Assembly: GCF_000245735.1 (NCBI RefSeq) | Contig: NZ_AHTH01000022.1 | Location: 1 to 64,000, forward strand | DNA: 64,000 nucleotides | Source: Alishewanella jeotgali KCTC 22429 | GTDB lineage: Bacteria; Pseudomonadota; Gammaproteobacteria; Enterobacterales; Alteromonadaceae | Direction of reading: 5' to 3' | Shown here: piece by piece, positions 44,604 through 54,265 of the stretch | Numbering within the stretch: position 1 is the stretch's first letter | How the letters are laid out: each line of letters begins with the position of its first letter | Position numbers and translations under genes: made by a program | Notes under the pieces: generated by a model | Database searches by the model: none | Seen by the model: the letters and a program-made list of their open reading frames with translations, nothing else | What the model was told of the DNA's origin: nothing

Positions 44604-45713
44604 ATGGCGGTGTGTGGCTGGAAACGGATCGTTTTAAAAGTAGGCAGTGCGCTGATTGCGCCTAATGCAGCCGGCTGCTCTACCCGGTATTTGTTATCTA
44701 TCGCCCGCTTTATTGCCGAGTGCCGGGCGGCCGGTACTGAGGTGGTGCTGGTGTCGTCAGGCAGTGTCGCCGCAGGTCGCAATGCCATTAGCTATAAGCA
44801 GTTGCCGTTGCCAATTAACGTGAAACAGGCAATGGCGGCAGTGGGGCAGAGTCGGATGATGGCAAGCTGGGCACAGCTATTTGATTTTGACTGTGCACAG
44901 ATCCTGCTGACCCATGACGATTTAAAAGATCGCCGCCGTTATCTGAATATCGATAATACCCTGCGCACTTTGCTGGCGAATCAGGTGCTACCCATTGTTA
45001 ACGAGAATGATACCGTTGCCACGGCCGAGTTAAAGGTCGGCGATAACGATAATCTGGCGGCGATGGTGGCGATTCTGGCTGATGCTGATGCCTTATTAAT
45101 CTGCTCGGATATCGACGGCCTCTATACCGCCAACCCACGTACTGAACCTGACGCTGAGCTGGTGCCACAGGTTACGCAAATTACACCACAGATTTATGCG
45201 ATGGCCGGTGGCAGCCACCATGCTATTGGTACCGGCGGCATGCAGACGAAAATTCAGGCCGCCGATAAAGCAACCCGTGCCGGTATTGATACCCTGATTA
45301 TCAATGGCCAGAAAGCGGCAACTTTTGATGAATTACTGGCCAACCGCCAATGTGGCACCTTGTTCCACAAGCAACAGGAACGTGTTAGCGCCAAGAAACA
45401 TTGGTTACGCCACAGTTTAAAACCGCGCGGCCAGTTAGTGATTGATGGCGGCGCCGAACAGGCGCTGCTGGCGCGCGGCGCTTCACTATTACCGTCTGGG
45501 ATCTCCGCTATTAATGGCGATTTTGATAAGGGTGATGCAGTACTGGTGCAGAGCACTGGTGGCCAAACGTTGGCCCAAGGTATTAGCCAATACAGTAGTC
45601 AAGAACTGCACAAAATTCGTGGTGTTCATAGTCAGCAAATCGCCAACATTCTGGGATATTGCCCCAGTGAAGTGGCTATTCACCGCGATGACTTAGTACT
45701 GTTTCGGGACTAG
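44604..45713 (+). CDS. proB: glutamate 5-kinase
   Basis: First enzyme of proline synthesis, 369 residues (E. coli 367). The amino-acid-kinase domain has VLKVGSALI, VSSGSVAAGRNAI, NENDTVATAELKVGDNDNLAA and GTGGMQTKIQAA. The C-terminal PUA domain is complete (RGASLLPSGI onward). proA is not adjacent, unlike in many genomes. The stop codon lies inside the terminator stem at 45705-45730. Its leader has a small CCAAAG / CTTTGG hairpin at 44540-44557. Confidence 0.96.
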   Translation: MAVCGWKRIVLKVGSALIAPNAAGCSTRYLLSIARFIAECRAAGTEVVLVSSGSVAAGRNAISYKQLPLPINVKQAMAAVGQSRMMASWAQLFDFDCAQILLTHDDLKDRRRYLNIDNTLRTLLANQVLPIVNENDTVATAELKVGDNDNLAAMVAILADADALLICSDIDGLYTANPRTEPDAELVPQVTQITPQIYAMAGGSHHAIGTGGMQTKIQAADKATRAGIDTLIINGQKAATFDELLANRQCGTLFHKQQERVSAKKHWLRHSLKPRGQLVIDGGAEQALLARGASLLPSGISAINGDFDKGDAVLVQSTGGQTLAQGISQYSSQELHKIRGVHSQQIANILGYCPSEVAIHRDDLVLFRD

Positions 45714-45730
45714 CTCCTGTACTAGTCCCG
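45705..45730 (+). terminator. hairpin overlapping the proB stop codon
   Basis: CGGGACTAG (45705-45713, including the TAG stop) pairs with CTAGTCCCG (45722-45730) around an 8-nt loop. It lies between convergent genes. The T-run after it is weak. Confidence 0.6.
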
Positions 45731-45767
45731 CCATTTCGCGGTCATTTTGTCCTGGCCATATGGCGCT

Positions 45768-47072
45768 CTAGGGGTCAAGTTGTGCGAGTAATTGACTCTC
45801 GCGACCAAGGATACTGCGCTGCTCATGGATCCGTCGTTGTAGTTGGTCGATACGCTGGCGTAATTCGTTGAGCTGGCGATTATTATCGGCCAGCAGCGCC
45901 TGATGCTTATCACGAGCGCTTTGTAATTCGTTTCGTTGGTCGCTGCCAGCCTGTTGCTGCTGTTGCGAGGCTTCGTTGCGGGCTGCAGTCAGCTGCTCAT
46001 TTTGCTCAGCTGATAGTGCATCCACTTGCTGCCGATAGGTTGCAGCGATAGCAGCAAGGTCCGTACGACGCTGATCCGTTACAACTTTTTCAGCAGCGGC
46101 GATTTCCTGTACCTTGGCATTATGTGTCTGGTCGATCCGTTGATAGTCCGCTCTAAGCTTTTCATCCGCTTGAGCTTTAAAGAGCGTATAGTCGGCCCTT
46201 TGCATCGAGTTACGGGCATTCTGAGTCTCAGTGGCATGTGCGCTGCGGGCGGCGTTACGTTGTTCGTTGCGAAGATCCTGAGCTTTGGCGCGGGCAGCTC
46301 TAAACTCTGCCGATTTTAAGCGATAGGCACTTTCAATTTCCGCAGCCTGATTATCATGTATTTGCTTATATTCTGAAGCCTTGGCTTGCCGCTGCTGCTG
46401 TAGCTGATTGCGCAACTCGACATTCTGGCTACTCAGTTGCTGGGCGAGTTGATCTCGTTGCTGATAGCTTTGTTGCTGCAGGGTATTTAACTGTTCGTTG
46501 GATTGTTGCGCTTTAGTTTGCAGCTCCTGCTGCAACTTGTTGTACTCAAGTAGCAGTTGCTGGAACTGTTGCTCATCAGTAGCAATCTGCTGTTCAATCT
46601 TTTGCTGCGCTGCTTTGGCGGTTTTCAGTAACTTTTTATAATCACTACTGCCAGAAATCACATGCTTGTCGGTAAAGCGACTCAGTGGCATACCAAAAGA
46701 GATGGATTGCACCAAATTCAGATCCATACCGACCTGCCATTCGCCATTATAAAGCGCAGAATTTGCCAAACCGTTCAGTTTAAACTTCTCGTTCTTCTTC
46801 TGCGTTACCTCCAGAATGTCCACATCCTGTAAACGACCAATTCGTCGGTGCATTGTTTCTTTTGGTGCAATTTCTGCATTAAATCGATACTGCCAGACTG
46901 GGCTGACCTTAGTGCCAGTTTCTTGTTCGGCTTCTACATTAAAGCTGGTGACTTGCCAGTGTTCGGGCAATTCTGTTTGCAATTGTTGTTTGACGGCAGC
47001 CAGTTGCGGTGCGTCGCTGCAGGCTGTAAGCCACAGCATCGGTATTAAGATAAAGGTTAGTAAAAATTTCAT
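45768..47072 (-). CDS. lipoprotein with long Gln-rich coiled coil
   Basis: 434 residues from ATG 47072, which has GGAG 9 nt upstream; the longer frame from 47138 adds a non-signal leader. The N-terminus MKFLLTFILIPMLWLTAC is a lipoprotein signal with lipobox cysteine at 18. Residues about 20-150 form a globular domain with no family I recognise. From about 160 to the end the sequence is almost entirely Q/E/R/A heptads (coiled coil). It is probably a membrane-tethered periplasmic filament or scaffold. The function is unknown. Confidence 0.75.
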   Translation of the reverse strand: MKFLLTFILIPMLWLTACSDAPQLAAVKQQLQTELPEHWQVTSFNVEAEQETGTKVSPVWQYRFNAEIAPKETMHRRIGRLQDVDILEVTQKKNEKFKLNGLANSALYNGEWQVGMDLNLVQSISFGMPLSRFTDKHVISGSSDYKKLLKTAKAAQQKIEQQIATDEQQFQQLLLEYNKLQQELQTKAQQSNEQLNTLQQQSYQQRDQLAQQLSSQNVELRNQLQQQRQAKASEYKQIHDNQAAEIESAYRLKSAEFRAARAKAQDLRNEQRNAARSAHATETQNARNSMQRADYTLFKAQADEKLRADYQRIDQTHNAKVQEIAAAEKVVTDQRRTDLAAIAATYRQQVDALSAEQNEQLTAARNEASQQQQQAGSDQRNELQSARDKHQALLADNNRQLNELRQRIDQLQRRIHEQRSILGRESQLLAQLDP

Positions 47073-47264
47073 TTGTTTGACTCCGTTTAGTAACCAGACA
47101 ACAGTTTGGCTGGTGACCGGTTGGTTGTTGACTATCAACCCGAAGTCGCGTGCACGGCGTTGCGACCCACAACAGAGTTATGGCTGTTATAGTGTAGTTG
47201 GTAGCAAGAGGGAGTGGTAAGCTGTTAGTGTAAAAAACAGGCAAAAAGTACTCAGGGAGACAAG

Positions 47265-48329
47265 ATGCAGATTGCGGTAGTGGGTGGAGGGATTAATGGT
47301 TTATGCAGTGCCTGGCAGCTGGCGCTGGCTGGCCATCAGGTTACTTTGTTTGAACGCGATCAGTTAATGCAGGCCACCAGTGCTGCCTCATCTAAACTGT
47401 TACATGGCGGCTTACGCTATCTGGAGCAAGGTGAGTTCCGACTGGTGCGCGAAGCCTTGCAGGAGCGACGCTGGTGGCTAAAGAAAGCGCCGCAGTTGAC
47501 CCGCCGCTTACCCATCCTTTATCCACTCTATCTGGATTCACAGCGTGCCCGCTGGCAGCTGAAAATCGGACTCTGGCTATACGATAGCTTTGCCGGTAAA
47601 AAAGGCATTGGCCGGCATCGCTGGTTAACAGCAGCGCAGACGTTACGCTGCTCGCCGCAGCTAAAAGCCGACGGTTTATTGGGTGCCTATCTGTTTTTTG
47701 ATGGTCAGATGGATGATCAAAAACTCGGCCTCTGGATGGCAGAGCAGTGCCGCAAGGCCGGCGTCAATATTGTAGAGCACAGCCCGGTATTAAAAATTCA
47801 GCCAGATGGTGAATTACAGCTCGCCACTGGCAAATTGAAATTCGCCAGCATTATTAATGTCGCTGGCCCCTGGAGCAGTACCTTGTTACAACAATCCGGC
47901 CTGCCTGCGGCACCCCTGGATCTGGTGCGTGGCAGCCATTTGTTACTGCCTGCGATTAGCCGTTATGGTCATATGCTGGAAGTACCGGGCGAGCGGCGTA
48001 TCGTCTTTGCTTTACCTTATCAACAGCAGTGTCTGCTGGGTACGACCGAAGTCAGGCAGCAACTGGATGAGCCGGTGCAGTGCTCGCCGGCAGAACGCGA
48101 CTATTTACTCGATGTTTACGCACATTACTTTACGCCAGCGGCCACGCCAGAGCAGCTGTTGGGGAGTTTTGCCGGCGTCAGGCCTTTGCTGACCGGCAGT
48201 GAAGACGCCAGCCGCGCCAGTCGGGAGTATCAGTTTAGCTGGCAGGGGAAGATTTTGACCGTCAGTGGCGGCAAATGGACCACAGCCAGAGCCTTAGGAC
48301 GCCAGGTGAGCAAAGCGGTCGTTCGCTGA
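47265..48329 (+). CDS. GlpD-like FAD-dependent oxidoreductase, lacking the C-terminal domain
   Basis: 354-residue DAO-fold flavoprotein. The FAD motif is VVGGGINGLCSAWQLALAG. The GlpD-type segment ATSAASSKLLHGGLRYLEQG and later VRGSHLLLP, GTTEV, FAGVRPL and GGKWTT match glycerol-3-phosphate dehydrogenase. At about 500 residues GlpD normally has a C-terminal DAO_C helical domain, which is absent here. There is no glpK/glpF next to it. Glycerol-3-phosphate oxidation is a plausible but unproven role. Confidence 0.78.
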   Translation: MQIAVVGGGINGLCSAWQLALAGHQVTLFERDQLMQATSAASSKLLHGGLRYLEQGEFRLVREALQERRWWLKKAPQLTRRLPILYPLYLDSQRARWQLKIGLWLYDSFAGKKGIGRHRWLTAAQTLRCSPQLKADGLLGAYLFFDGQMDDQKLGLWMAEQCRKAGVNIVEHSPVLKIQPDGELQLATGKLKFASIINVAGPWSSTLLQQSGLPAAPLDLVRGSHLLLPAISRYGHMLEVPGERRIVFALPYQQQCLLGTTEVRQQLDEPVQCSPAERDYLLDVYAHYFTPAATPEQLLGSFAGVRPLLTGSEDASRASREYQFSWQGKILTVSGGKWTTARALGRQVSKAVVR

Positions 48330-48353
48330 ACCCGACATAAATGATCGGAGACG

Positions 48354-48414
48354 ATGACAGCGTAAAATTAGCTGTCATAGGCTTGTCAGATCGCTAGTGC
48401 TAAAATGATTTTAG
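48354..48414 (+). promoter_or_regulatory. hairpin and short palindrome before the chemoreceptor gene
   Basis: ATGACAGC (48354-48361) pairs with GCTGTCAT (48371-48378), possibly a terminator for the upstream flavoprotein gene. Downstream, CTAAAAT-G-ATTTTAG (48400-48414) is a perfect 15-bp palindrome in the promoter zone of the chemoreceptor gene and may be an operator. Neither could be assigned to a regulator. Confidence 0.4.
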
Positions 48415-48450
48415 TGTGTATCTAATCGTTAAACCCTACCGGAGTCTATT

Positions 48451-50352
48451 TTGCAGTTCCTAAGAAACTTATCGGTTAAACAGCAGCTTATTTTAAGTCT
48501 GGTGCTGGCAACCTTGCTGGCAACGGCCATCATGGGCACGCTCTCTTATCAACAGGCACGGCAGGTGGTGGTTTCAAGGATGCTACACCACGAAATGCCG
48601 GCGCTGGTTGAACAAGTTGGACAGCGGCTGGATGCGCAAATCCGGGAAATGACCACTGCGACTCAGCAACTGGCAGAAAACCCCTATCTTTTGGCATGGG
48701 CAGCGGAAGGTTTTCCGGCCGAAGGTGAAACTATGGTGCTGGCGCAAATTCGGGCTGTACGGCAGCAACTACAGTTAGATGCGGCGTCCTGGGCTGACCG
48801 GCAAAGTGGGCGTTACTGGAATCAGGACGGTTTTCTGCGGCAACTTAACCCAGAACAAGATGGCTGGTTTTTTGCGTTTCGCAACAGCGGGCAGGCGACT
48901 AATGTGAGTTTATATACTGAGCCGGACGGCCGGGTACGAATGTTTGTTAATTTTCAGCAAACGCAGGGCCGTGGATTATCGGGCATTGCCGTCTCGCTAC
49001 AACAGTTGGTGGAGTATCTAAATGCTGTGCGGATTGCGGAGTCCGGTCTGGTGTTCCTGATTGATCAGGCAGGACAGATTATTTTGCATCCAGAGTCGAT
49101 CAAACAACAGCAACCGTTAAGTCAATTATTAACACCGAAACTTAGCGCTCAGCTACTTGCTGCCGGCTCGAATAGTGTGGTTACTGACGAGGTGTTGCTG
49201 GTGAGCACGCCGGTCAGCAGCGCAGGCTGGCGGGTGGTGGCGCAGGTGCCGATTACCGAAGTGTTACAGCCTGTAGTAAGTATTCGCAATCAGGTGCTAG
49301 CTACCGGGTTGGCTCTCACTTTGTTTGCTGCCTTTGTCGCTTGGTTGGTGGCGAAACGTTTAACCCGCCAGCTCCAGCAAGTTGGGCAATCGTTGCAGGA
49401 TATTGGCCAGGGCGAAGGTGATTTACGGCAACGGTTACCGACTACTGGTGCCAGTGAGTTACAGCAAATTAGCCATGGTTTTAACAGCTTTGTCGCAAAG
49501 ATTAGTCAACTGATTGCGGAACTACAGCAGCAAAATCAATCCTTATTACAATCGGCTGGCACTATCGCAACGACAGCTGAGAGCAATCAGGAACTGGCAG
49601 CAGAACAACGACAGCGACTGAGCCGGATCGCGGCGGCTATTGAGCAGCTTGGCGCTACCATCGGTGAAGTTGCACAGCATGCAGCTCTGGCAGCTGATAC
49701 TGCGAAAACCTCGCGTAAACAAGCCGATCAGGGATTACAGGTATTAACTGAAACTAACCAAACTGTTAGCCAATTGAATGCGGAAGTCGAGCATATTGCG
49801 CAAGTAGTAAGTACCCTGGCACAAAATAGTGACCAGATCGCTGAGGTGTTAACTGTAATCCGGGCGATTTCTGAGCAAACTAATTTATTGGCGTTAAATG
49901 CTGCGATAGAGGCGGCGCGAGCAGGTGAACAAGGCAGAGGATTTGCTGTAGTTGCTGATGAAGTCAGGCAATTAGCACAGCGCGCTGCAATGTCGACGGA
50001 TCAGATCCAGAAGATGAACGAGCAACTAGCTAGTCGGTCACGTCAGGCGGTTCAGGCTTCTGCTGATGGTCAACAGCGAGCCCGCCAGAGTGCAGCCGCC
50101 ATGGCGACGGCCAGTCAGATGTTGCAGCAAGTGGTGGAGGGTATTCGTCATCTTGATCAGTTAAATCAGGACGTCGCCAGAGCAACGGATGAACAGGCTG
50201 CGGTAGTACAAGAGATTAGTCAGAGCGTCCATGATAGCAACCAGCTGATCGATCAGAGTGCCGTAGCCGCTTCCGATTTAGCCAGTTTCAGCAATGCGCT
50301 ACAACAGTTATCGGCTAGTTTACATCAGCTGAGTGCCCGTTTTATTGTTTAA
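48451..50352 (+). CDS. methyl-accepting chemotaxis protein
   Basis: Inner-membrane chemoreceptor of 633 residues. TM1 is about 12-31. A periplasmic sensor of roughly 250 residues (dCache-like, with [20 protein letters not shown]) follows, then TM2 near 285-303, HAMP ([30 protein letters not shown]) and a long cytoplasmic coiled coil. The conserved kinase-control tip is [20 protein letters not shown], then [15 protein letters not shown]. The start is TTG with GGAG about 7 nt upstream. The ligand is not predictable. No che genes are adjacent. Confidence 0.92.
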   Translation: MQFLRNLSVKQQLILSLVLATLLATAIMGTLSYQQARQVVVSRMLHHEMPALVEQVGQRLDAQIREMTTATQQLAENPYLLAWAAEGFPAEGETMVLAQIRAVRQQLQLDAASWADRQSGRYWNQDGFLRQLNPEQDGWFFAFRNSGQATNVSLYTEPDGRVRMFVNFQQTQGRGLSGIAVSLQQLVEYLNAVRIAESGLVFLIDQAGQIILHPESIKQQQPLSQLLTPKLSAQLLAAGSNSVVTDEVLLVSTPVSSAGWRVVAQVPITEVLQPVVSIRNQVLATGLALTLFAAFVAWLVAKRLTRQLQQVGQSLQDIGQGEGDLRQRLPTTGASELQQISHGFNSFVAKISQLIAELQQQNQSLLQSAGTIATTAESNQELAAEQRQRLSRIAAAIEQLGATIGEVAQHAALAADTAKTSRKQADQGLQVLTETNQTVSQLNAEVEHIAQVVSTLAQNSDQIAEVLTVIRAISEQTNLLALNAAIEAARAGEQGRGFAVVADEVRQLAQRAAMSTDQIQKMNEQLASRSRQAVQASADGQQRARQSAAAMATASQMLQQVVEGIRHLDQLNQDVARATDEQAAVVQEISQSVHDSNQLIDQSAVAASDLASFSNALQQLSASLHQLSARFIV

Positions 50353-50369
50353 CTAGAACTGAAGTTACA

Positions 50370-50388
50370 GCCGGGCACGGAGCCCGGC
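50370..50388. terminator. hairpin between chemoreceptor gene and argA
   Basis: GCCGGGC (50370-50376) pairs with GCCCGGC (50382-50388) around ACGGA, between convergent genes. ATCGACTTTT follows on the plus strand. Confidence 0.7.
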
Positions 50389-50396
50389 ATCGACTT

Positions 50397-51716
50397 TTAA
50401 AGCTCCAACGCCAGGATTTTCGAGCGGCGCTGATAGTTATACAGCTGCTTTTTCTGAGCCGGCAGATCATCGACGGTCACCAGTTCAAAGCCTTGCTCCA
50501 GAAACCAGTGAATACTGCGGGTGGTCAGGGCGAACAGCCGGCTGTATTTGCGTTGCCGGGCCTGCTGGATCACACTTTTTAGCAGGGTAGTACCACGATC
50601 GGCATCGCGGTAATCCGGGTGTACCGCCAAACAGGCAAATTCGCCAACATTCTCTTCCGGAAACGGATAGAGCGCGGCACAACCTATCACCAGACCATCG
50701 CGTTCAATCAGCGTAAAGTAGTCGATTTCCATTTCCAGTTGTTCGCGCGAGCGGCGTACCAACAAGCCTTGCTGCTCCAGCGGCCGGATCAGATCCAAAA
50801 TACCGCCGATATCGCTGATCACCGCACGGCGCAATTTTTCTGCCGCCTCGGTCACAATTTGGGTACCGATACCGTCGCGTGAGAACAACTCCTGTAACAG
50901 CGAGCCATCTTCACTGTAACTCACCAGGTGACAACGTGGCACGCCGGAACGACAAGCCGTTACTGCAGCCCGTAAGAAGGCCGCTGTACCAATACAGTGA
51001 TCGTCCTGTTGCTCCATTTCATACAGAATGGTTTCTGCCATATTTGGCATTAATTCTGCGGTGATATCCCCATTTTCGCCGACGATGCCGCCCACTTCGT
51101 TAAAGCCAATCATCTTATCGGCTTTCAGCCGGATCGCGACCTGGGTGGCAATTTCTTCGGCGGTTAAATTAAAACTCTCACCGGTGACGGAGGCAGCGAT
51201 CGGCCCCATCAGCACTATGCCGTTATTATCAAGCTGTCGGCGGATACCGGCGGTATCGATACGGCGCACCTTACCGCTGTGATAATAATCGATACCTTCA
51301 TCAACACCGAGCGGCTGGGCGATAACAAAGTTACCGCTGACTACGTTAATTTGTGCGCCCTGCATCGGGGTATTGCTTAAACTCATCGATAAGCGGGCGG
51401 TAATATCCAGCTGTAACGCACCGGCAACCTGTTTAATCAAGCGGAAGGAGTCATCGTCAGTGACCCGGATCCGGTTATGGTATTGAGGCTCCAACCCGGC
51501 GTTAAGCAGCGCCTGGTTGATTTGCGGCCGGGCGCCATATACCAGCACGACTTTAATCCCCAAGCTATTTAGCAGGGCAACATCGTTAATAATGCTGCGA
51601 ATGCCGGGTTGCATAATGGCTTCGCCACCCAGCATCACCACAAAGGTTTTGCCACGGTGGGCGTTGACATAGGGGGCTGACTGGCGGAAACCGCTGACGA
51701 GTTCAGTTGTACGCAC
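50397..51716 (-). CDS. argA: amino-acid N-acetyltransferase (N-acetylglutamate synthase)
   Basis: Commits glutamate to arginine synthesis. The N-terminal amino-acid-kinase-like domain ([40 protein letters not shown]) binds feedback arginine. The C-terminal GNAT domain ([27 protein letters not shown]) carries activity. The protein ends RSKILALEL like E. coli ArgA. GTG 51716 is preferred: it gives [22 protein letters not shown] from residue 2, collinear with E. coli. AAGGA lies 12 nt upstream, and a leader hairpin at 51756-51786 would sit inside any longer reading frame. Confidence 0.92.
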   Translation of the reverse strand: MRTTELVSGFRQSAPYVNAHRGKTFVVMLGGEAIMQPGIRSIINDVALLNSLGIKVVLVYGARPQINQALLNAGLEPQYHNRIRVTDDDSFRLIKQVAGALQLDITARLSMSLSNTPMQGAQINVVSGNFVIAQPLGVDEGIDYYHSGKVRRIDTAGIRRQLDNNGIVLMGPIAASVTGESFNLTAEEIATQVAIRLKADKMIGFNEVGGIVGENGDITAELMPNMAETILYEMEQQDDHCIGTAAFLRAAVTACRSGVPRCHLVSYSEDGSLLQELFSRDGIGTQIVTEAAEKLRRAVISDIGGILDLIRPLEQQGLLVRRSREQLEMEIDYFTLIERDGLVIGCAALYPFPEENVGEFACLAVHPDYRDADRGTTLLKSVIQQARQRKYSRLFALTTRSIHWFLEQGFELVTVDDLPAQKKQLYNYQRRSKILALEL

Positions 51717-51755
51717 GGGCGAATATTTTCCTTGCACGGTATACAGATAAGATAA

Positions 51756-51786
51756 GTCTGGCAGCATTCCGGGAAAACTGCCAGAC
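51756..51786 (-). promoter_or_regulatory. argA leader hairpin
   Basis: GTCTGGCAG (51756-51764) and CTGCCAGAC (51778-51786) are perfectly complementary. The 13-base loop holds an inner TTCC/GGAA pair. The structure lies 40 bases upstream of the proposed argA start and may be a 5'-UTR element or an attenuator. There is no T-run. Confidence 0.5.
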
Positions 51787-51841
51787 CAGCACAAAAAGTT
51801 GCGCAATTTTAGCAATAAAGTGGTTTTATATCCAATATTGC

Positions 51842-51855
51842 TGCATAAATATTCC
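51842..51855 (-). promoter_or_regulatory. candidate ARG box (ArgR operator) upstream of argA
   Basis: TGCATAAATATTCC matches the ARG-box consensus TGAATWWWWATTCA at 12 of 14 positions. It lies between the ygiC-like gene and argA, in an AT-rich stretch suited to a promoter. Arginine repression of argA is well known in E. coli. Only one box was found; functional sites usually have two. Confidence 0.5.
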
Positions 51856-51858
51856 TGT

Positions 51859-53010
51859 TTAATCCAGAATAATATGCGGTAAGAAACGTGAACTGTCTTT
51901 GGTGATCAGGCTGTTATCTTCGCGAATGCCGATACCTGCCGCCAGATCACCGACCACCCAGCTGCCAATCAGTGTATAGCTGTCACCAAAGCGTGGCAGC
52001 GGCGCAAAGGCTTGCCGAATATAGCCGCTGTCGGTATAAGGGCCGCCCTGCTGTAACCGTTCTCCTTGTGGGGTAACCAACTCAACATTGGCGCCCTCCC
52101 GCGAGAACAGGGGTTTGCGAACCCAGCCCGGACTCAGTGGTGTTTTGCCATCATCAAAAAAGGCGGGTAGCAGATTCGGATGGCCCTGATACTTTTGCCA
52201 CAATAACGGCAGAATCCCTTTATTGGAGAGCAGTAACTTCCATAACGGCTCTAAAAAGCGGGTGTCGGAGCTTAAAATGGTGCTGGCGAATTCTTCCTGC
52301 AGCATAAACTCCCACGGATAGAGTTTAAACAGACCCAGGATCGGATAGCCTTCCAGATCGACCAACTGGCCGTCGATATCACCAATCTGCTCCAGCTGGA
52401 TATAGCGGCTGTCCAGGCCACTTTGCAGCGCAATATCCATCAGATAATCAACAGTGCCCTTGTCTTCCTGACTTTCGGTGACGCTACTGAAATAGAAAGG
52501 ACGCGGCAAAGGCAGCTCGGCAAAGGCCTGCTCCAGCTTATCCTGCAGCGAGTTAAACTGATCGGCGCCCTCAGGCAACACACCACGCATTTGCTGATCT
52601 TCCAGCCATACCCACTGAAAAAAACCGGTTTCGTATAATGAGGTTGGCGTATCGTAGTTCAGCTCCAGCAATTTCGCCGGGCCCTTGCCGTCATAGGCAA
52701 AATCCATCCGGCCATACAGGTGCGGCTCGGCACGCTGCCAGCTCTCTTTCACCGCGTCCCAGAACTGCTCCGGGATCCCGAGTTGGCTAAGCTGCTGTTC
52801 ACTGCGTAGGATATCCGGGATCAGATCCAAGGCCATCTGATGCAGCTGTTCAGTCGGCGCTTCCAGATCATCTTCAATCTGCGCCAGACTAAACTGATAA
52901 TAAGCCGACTCATCCCAGTAAGGCTCGTTATCAATGGTATGAAACTGAAAGCCAACACTTTCAGCAAAAGCCTGCCAGCCCGGGCGGGGTGCGATCGGAA
53001 CCTTTTTCAT
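51859..53010 (-). CDS. glutathionylspermidine synthase-like ATP-grasp protein (YgiC/YjfC type)
   Basis: 383-residue ATP-grasp ligase. [30 protein letters not shown] and the C-terminal [24 protein letters not shown] are typical of the GSP_synth domain. It lacks the amidase domain of true GspSA. E. coli YgiC/YjfC relatives do not make glutathionylspermidine, and the substrate is unknown. It lies 3 bases after the YgiB-like gene. With the DUF350 gene it forms a three-gene cassette like E. coli yjfL-yjfM-yjfC. Confidence 0.9.
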   Translation of the reverse strand: MKKVPIAPRPGWQAFAESVGFQFHTIDNEPYWDESAYYQFSLAQIEDDLEAPTEQLHQMALDLIPDILRSEQQLSQLGIPEQFWDAVKESWQRAEPHLYGRMDFAYDGKGPAKLLELNYDTPTSLYETGFFQWVWLEDQQMRGVLPEGADQFNSLQDKLEQAFAELPLPRPFYFSSVTESQEDKGTVDYLMDIALQSGLDSRYIQLEQIGDIDGQLVDLEGYPILGLFKLYPWEFMLQEEFASTILSSDTRFLEPLWKLLLSNKGILPLLWQKYQGHPNLLPAFFDDGKTPLSPGWVRKPLFSREGANVELVTPQGERLQQGGPYTDSGYIRQAFAPLPRFGDSYTLIGSWVVGDLAAGIGIREDNSLITKDSSRFLPHIILD

Positions 53011-53013
53011 TGT

Positions 53014-53631
53014 TTAGCCGCCATAGGTGGTTTGCCGCGGCGCAGCTGCTGCGCGTTGCTGTGCCTGAGCACCAAAGCCACCACGACGGGCCAGGGTGGC
53101 AGGTTTGGGTTGTACTGCCGAAGGCCTGACCTGAGTTGGGCCTGGCTGACTGGCCACCGGTGTATTGCCGGCAGTGCGGAAAGTACTTTGATCATCCCGG
53201 GCTTTGTACAGAGGTTGGTTTGGTACCGTATTACGGCCACCGGCTGCGGCTGCACTTTGTTGCTGCTGTGGTGCCATACCGCCACGGTTTAGCATCTGTC
53301 CGGCTAAAAAGCCCATCATCATCGGCATAAAAAAGCTGCCCTGGGCATGCTGCTCGGGCGCGGTTTCACAGCGACCTACGCCAAAGTCCGCTTCACATTC
53401 CTGCTTATTGGCATACTTAGGTGCTACCTGTGGGTGTAATGCCTGGGCTTCGGCAAAGGCTGCCTGGCACTGAGCCGGCGGATTATAGAAGGCCGCACAT
53501 TCATCCGGGGTATTAAATACCTGGGCTTCGACCGCTTGTTCGCTGCCACAGCCCTGCAACACCAGGGTTGCGGCCGGCACCATAAAGATCAGCGCCGCTT
53601 TGCGGCTGCGCTTAAAAACTTTTTTCTGCAT
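53014..53631 (-). CDS. DUF1190 family protein (YgiB/YjfM type)
   Basis: 205 residues. The N-terminus ends in LVLQGCGSE, a lipobox-like signal, so it is probably a lipoprotein. The conserved core has FNTPDECAAFYNPPAQCQAAFAEA and ANKQECEADFGVGRCE (paired cysteines), then a Met-rich FFMPMMMGFLAG segment. The remainder is low-complexity Q/A/G/P. It is encoded between DUF350 and ATP-grasp genes. The role of the cassette is unknown. Confidence 0.88.
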   Translation of the reverse strand: MQKKVFKRSRKAALIFMVPAATLVLQGCGSEQAVEAQVFNTPDECAAFYNPPAQCQAAFAEAQALHPQVAPKYANKQECEADFGVGRCETAPEQHAQGSFFMPMMMGFLAGQMLNRGGMAPQQQQSAAAAGGRNTVPNQPLYKARDDQSTFRTAGNTPVASQPGPTQVRPSAVQPKPATLARRGGFGAQAQQRAAAAPRQTTYGG

Positions 53632-53653
53632 CTCAGGCTCCTTAAATAATGCG

Positions 53654-54067
53654 TTAGTAGGTCATACAGGCTGCATTGAGCATACCAACACTGATTGAGC
53701 AGCCAGCGGAGAAAATACCGGCGGCGATATCACCCTGAGTGATACGTTGTGACAGGTTTCTCAGGGCCAATTGGCTGACAAAAAAGGTCAGCACTTGCAC
53801 CAGCAGGGCAACCAGACCCCAGATAGCGCAATCGAGTAACGACATGGAATGGGTAATGGCACTGGACAACGGCAGCGCAAAGCCAATCAGGGCTCCGGCA
53901 AAGGCGACGGCTGCAGCCGGATTATTGTCGCGGATCAGGCCAAATTCGTCATGGGGTGTTACCCAGCTGTACAGCCGGACAAAGACCAGCACTGACACCA
54001 CAGCCAGGGCAAAGTAAGCCAGAAAAGACGGTAAGCCCGCCAGTGAAGTTAAAGCGGTATCAAGCAT
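53654..54067 (-). CDS. DUF350 family membrane protein (YjfL type)
   Basis: 137 residues from ATG 54067, with GGAG 7 nt upstream; the ORF from 54154 adds an unlikely leader. It has four hydrophobic helices and the DUF350 pattern of two similar halves. DEFGLIRDNNPAAAVAFAGALIGFALPL is the family signature in the middle. It is an inner-membrane protein of unknown activity and the first gene of the DUF350-YgiB-YgiC cassette. Confidence 0.9.
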   Translation of the reverse strand: MLDTALTSLAGLPSFLAYFALAVVSVLVFVRLYSWVTPHDEFGLIRDNNPAAAVAFAGALIGFALPLSSAITHSMSLLDCAIWGLVALLVQVLTFFVSQLALRNLSQRITQGDIAAGIFSAGCSISVGMLNAACMTY

Positions 54068-54265
54068 GATAAAACTCCTGCAATAAGAACTGTGTTGATC
54101 CTGCGAAAAATTGCTGCCAATTACAAGAAAAACCGTACCTACTGGCGGCAGCACAGGTTACGACCGGCATTTATCGCATCTGGCGGGGCTCATATCCTGT
54201 TTCGGCAGCGGTAGCAGAGCAGATTTTCTACACTCGCCACGATAAAACATAATAAGGAACTTTGT

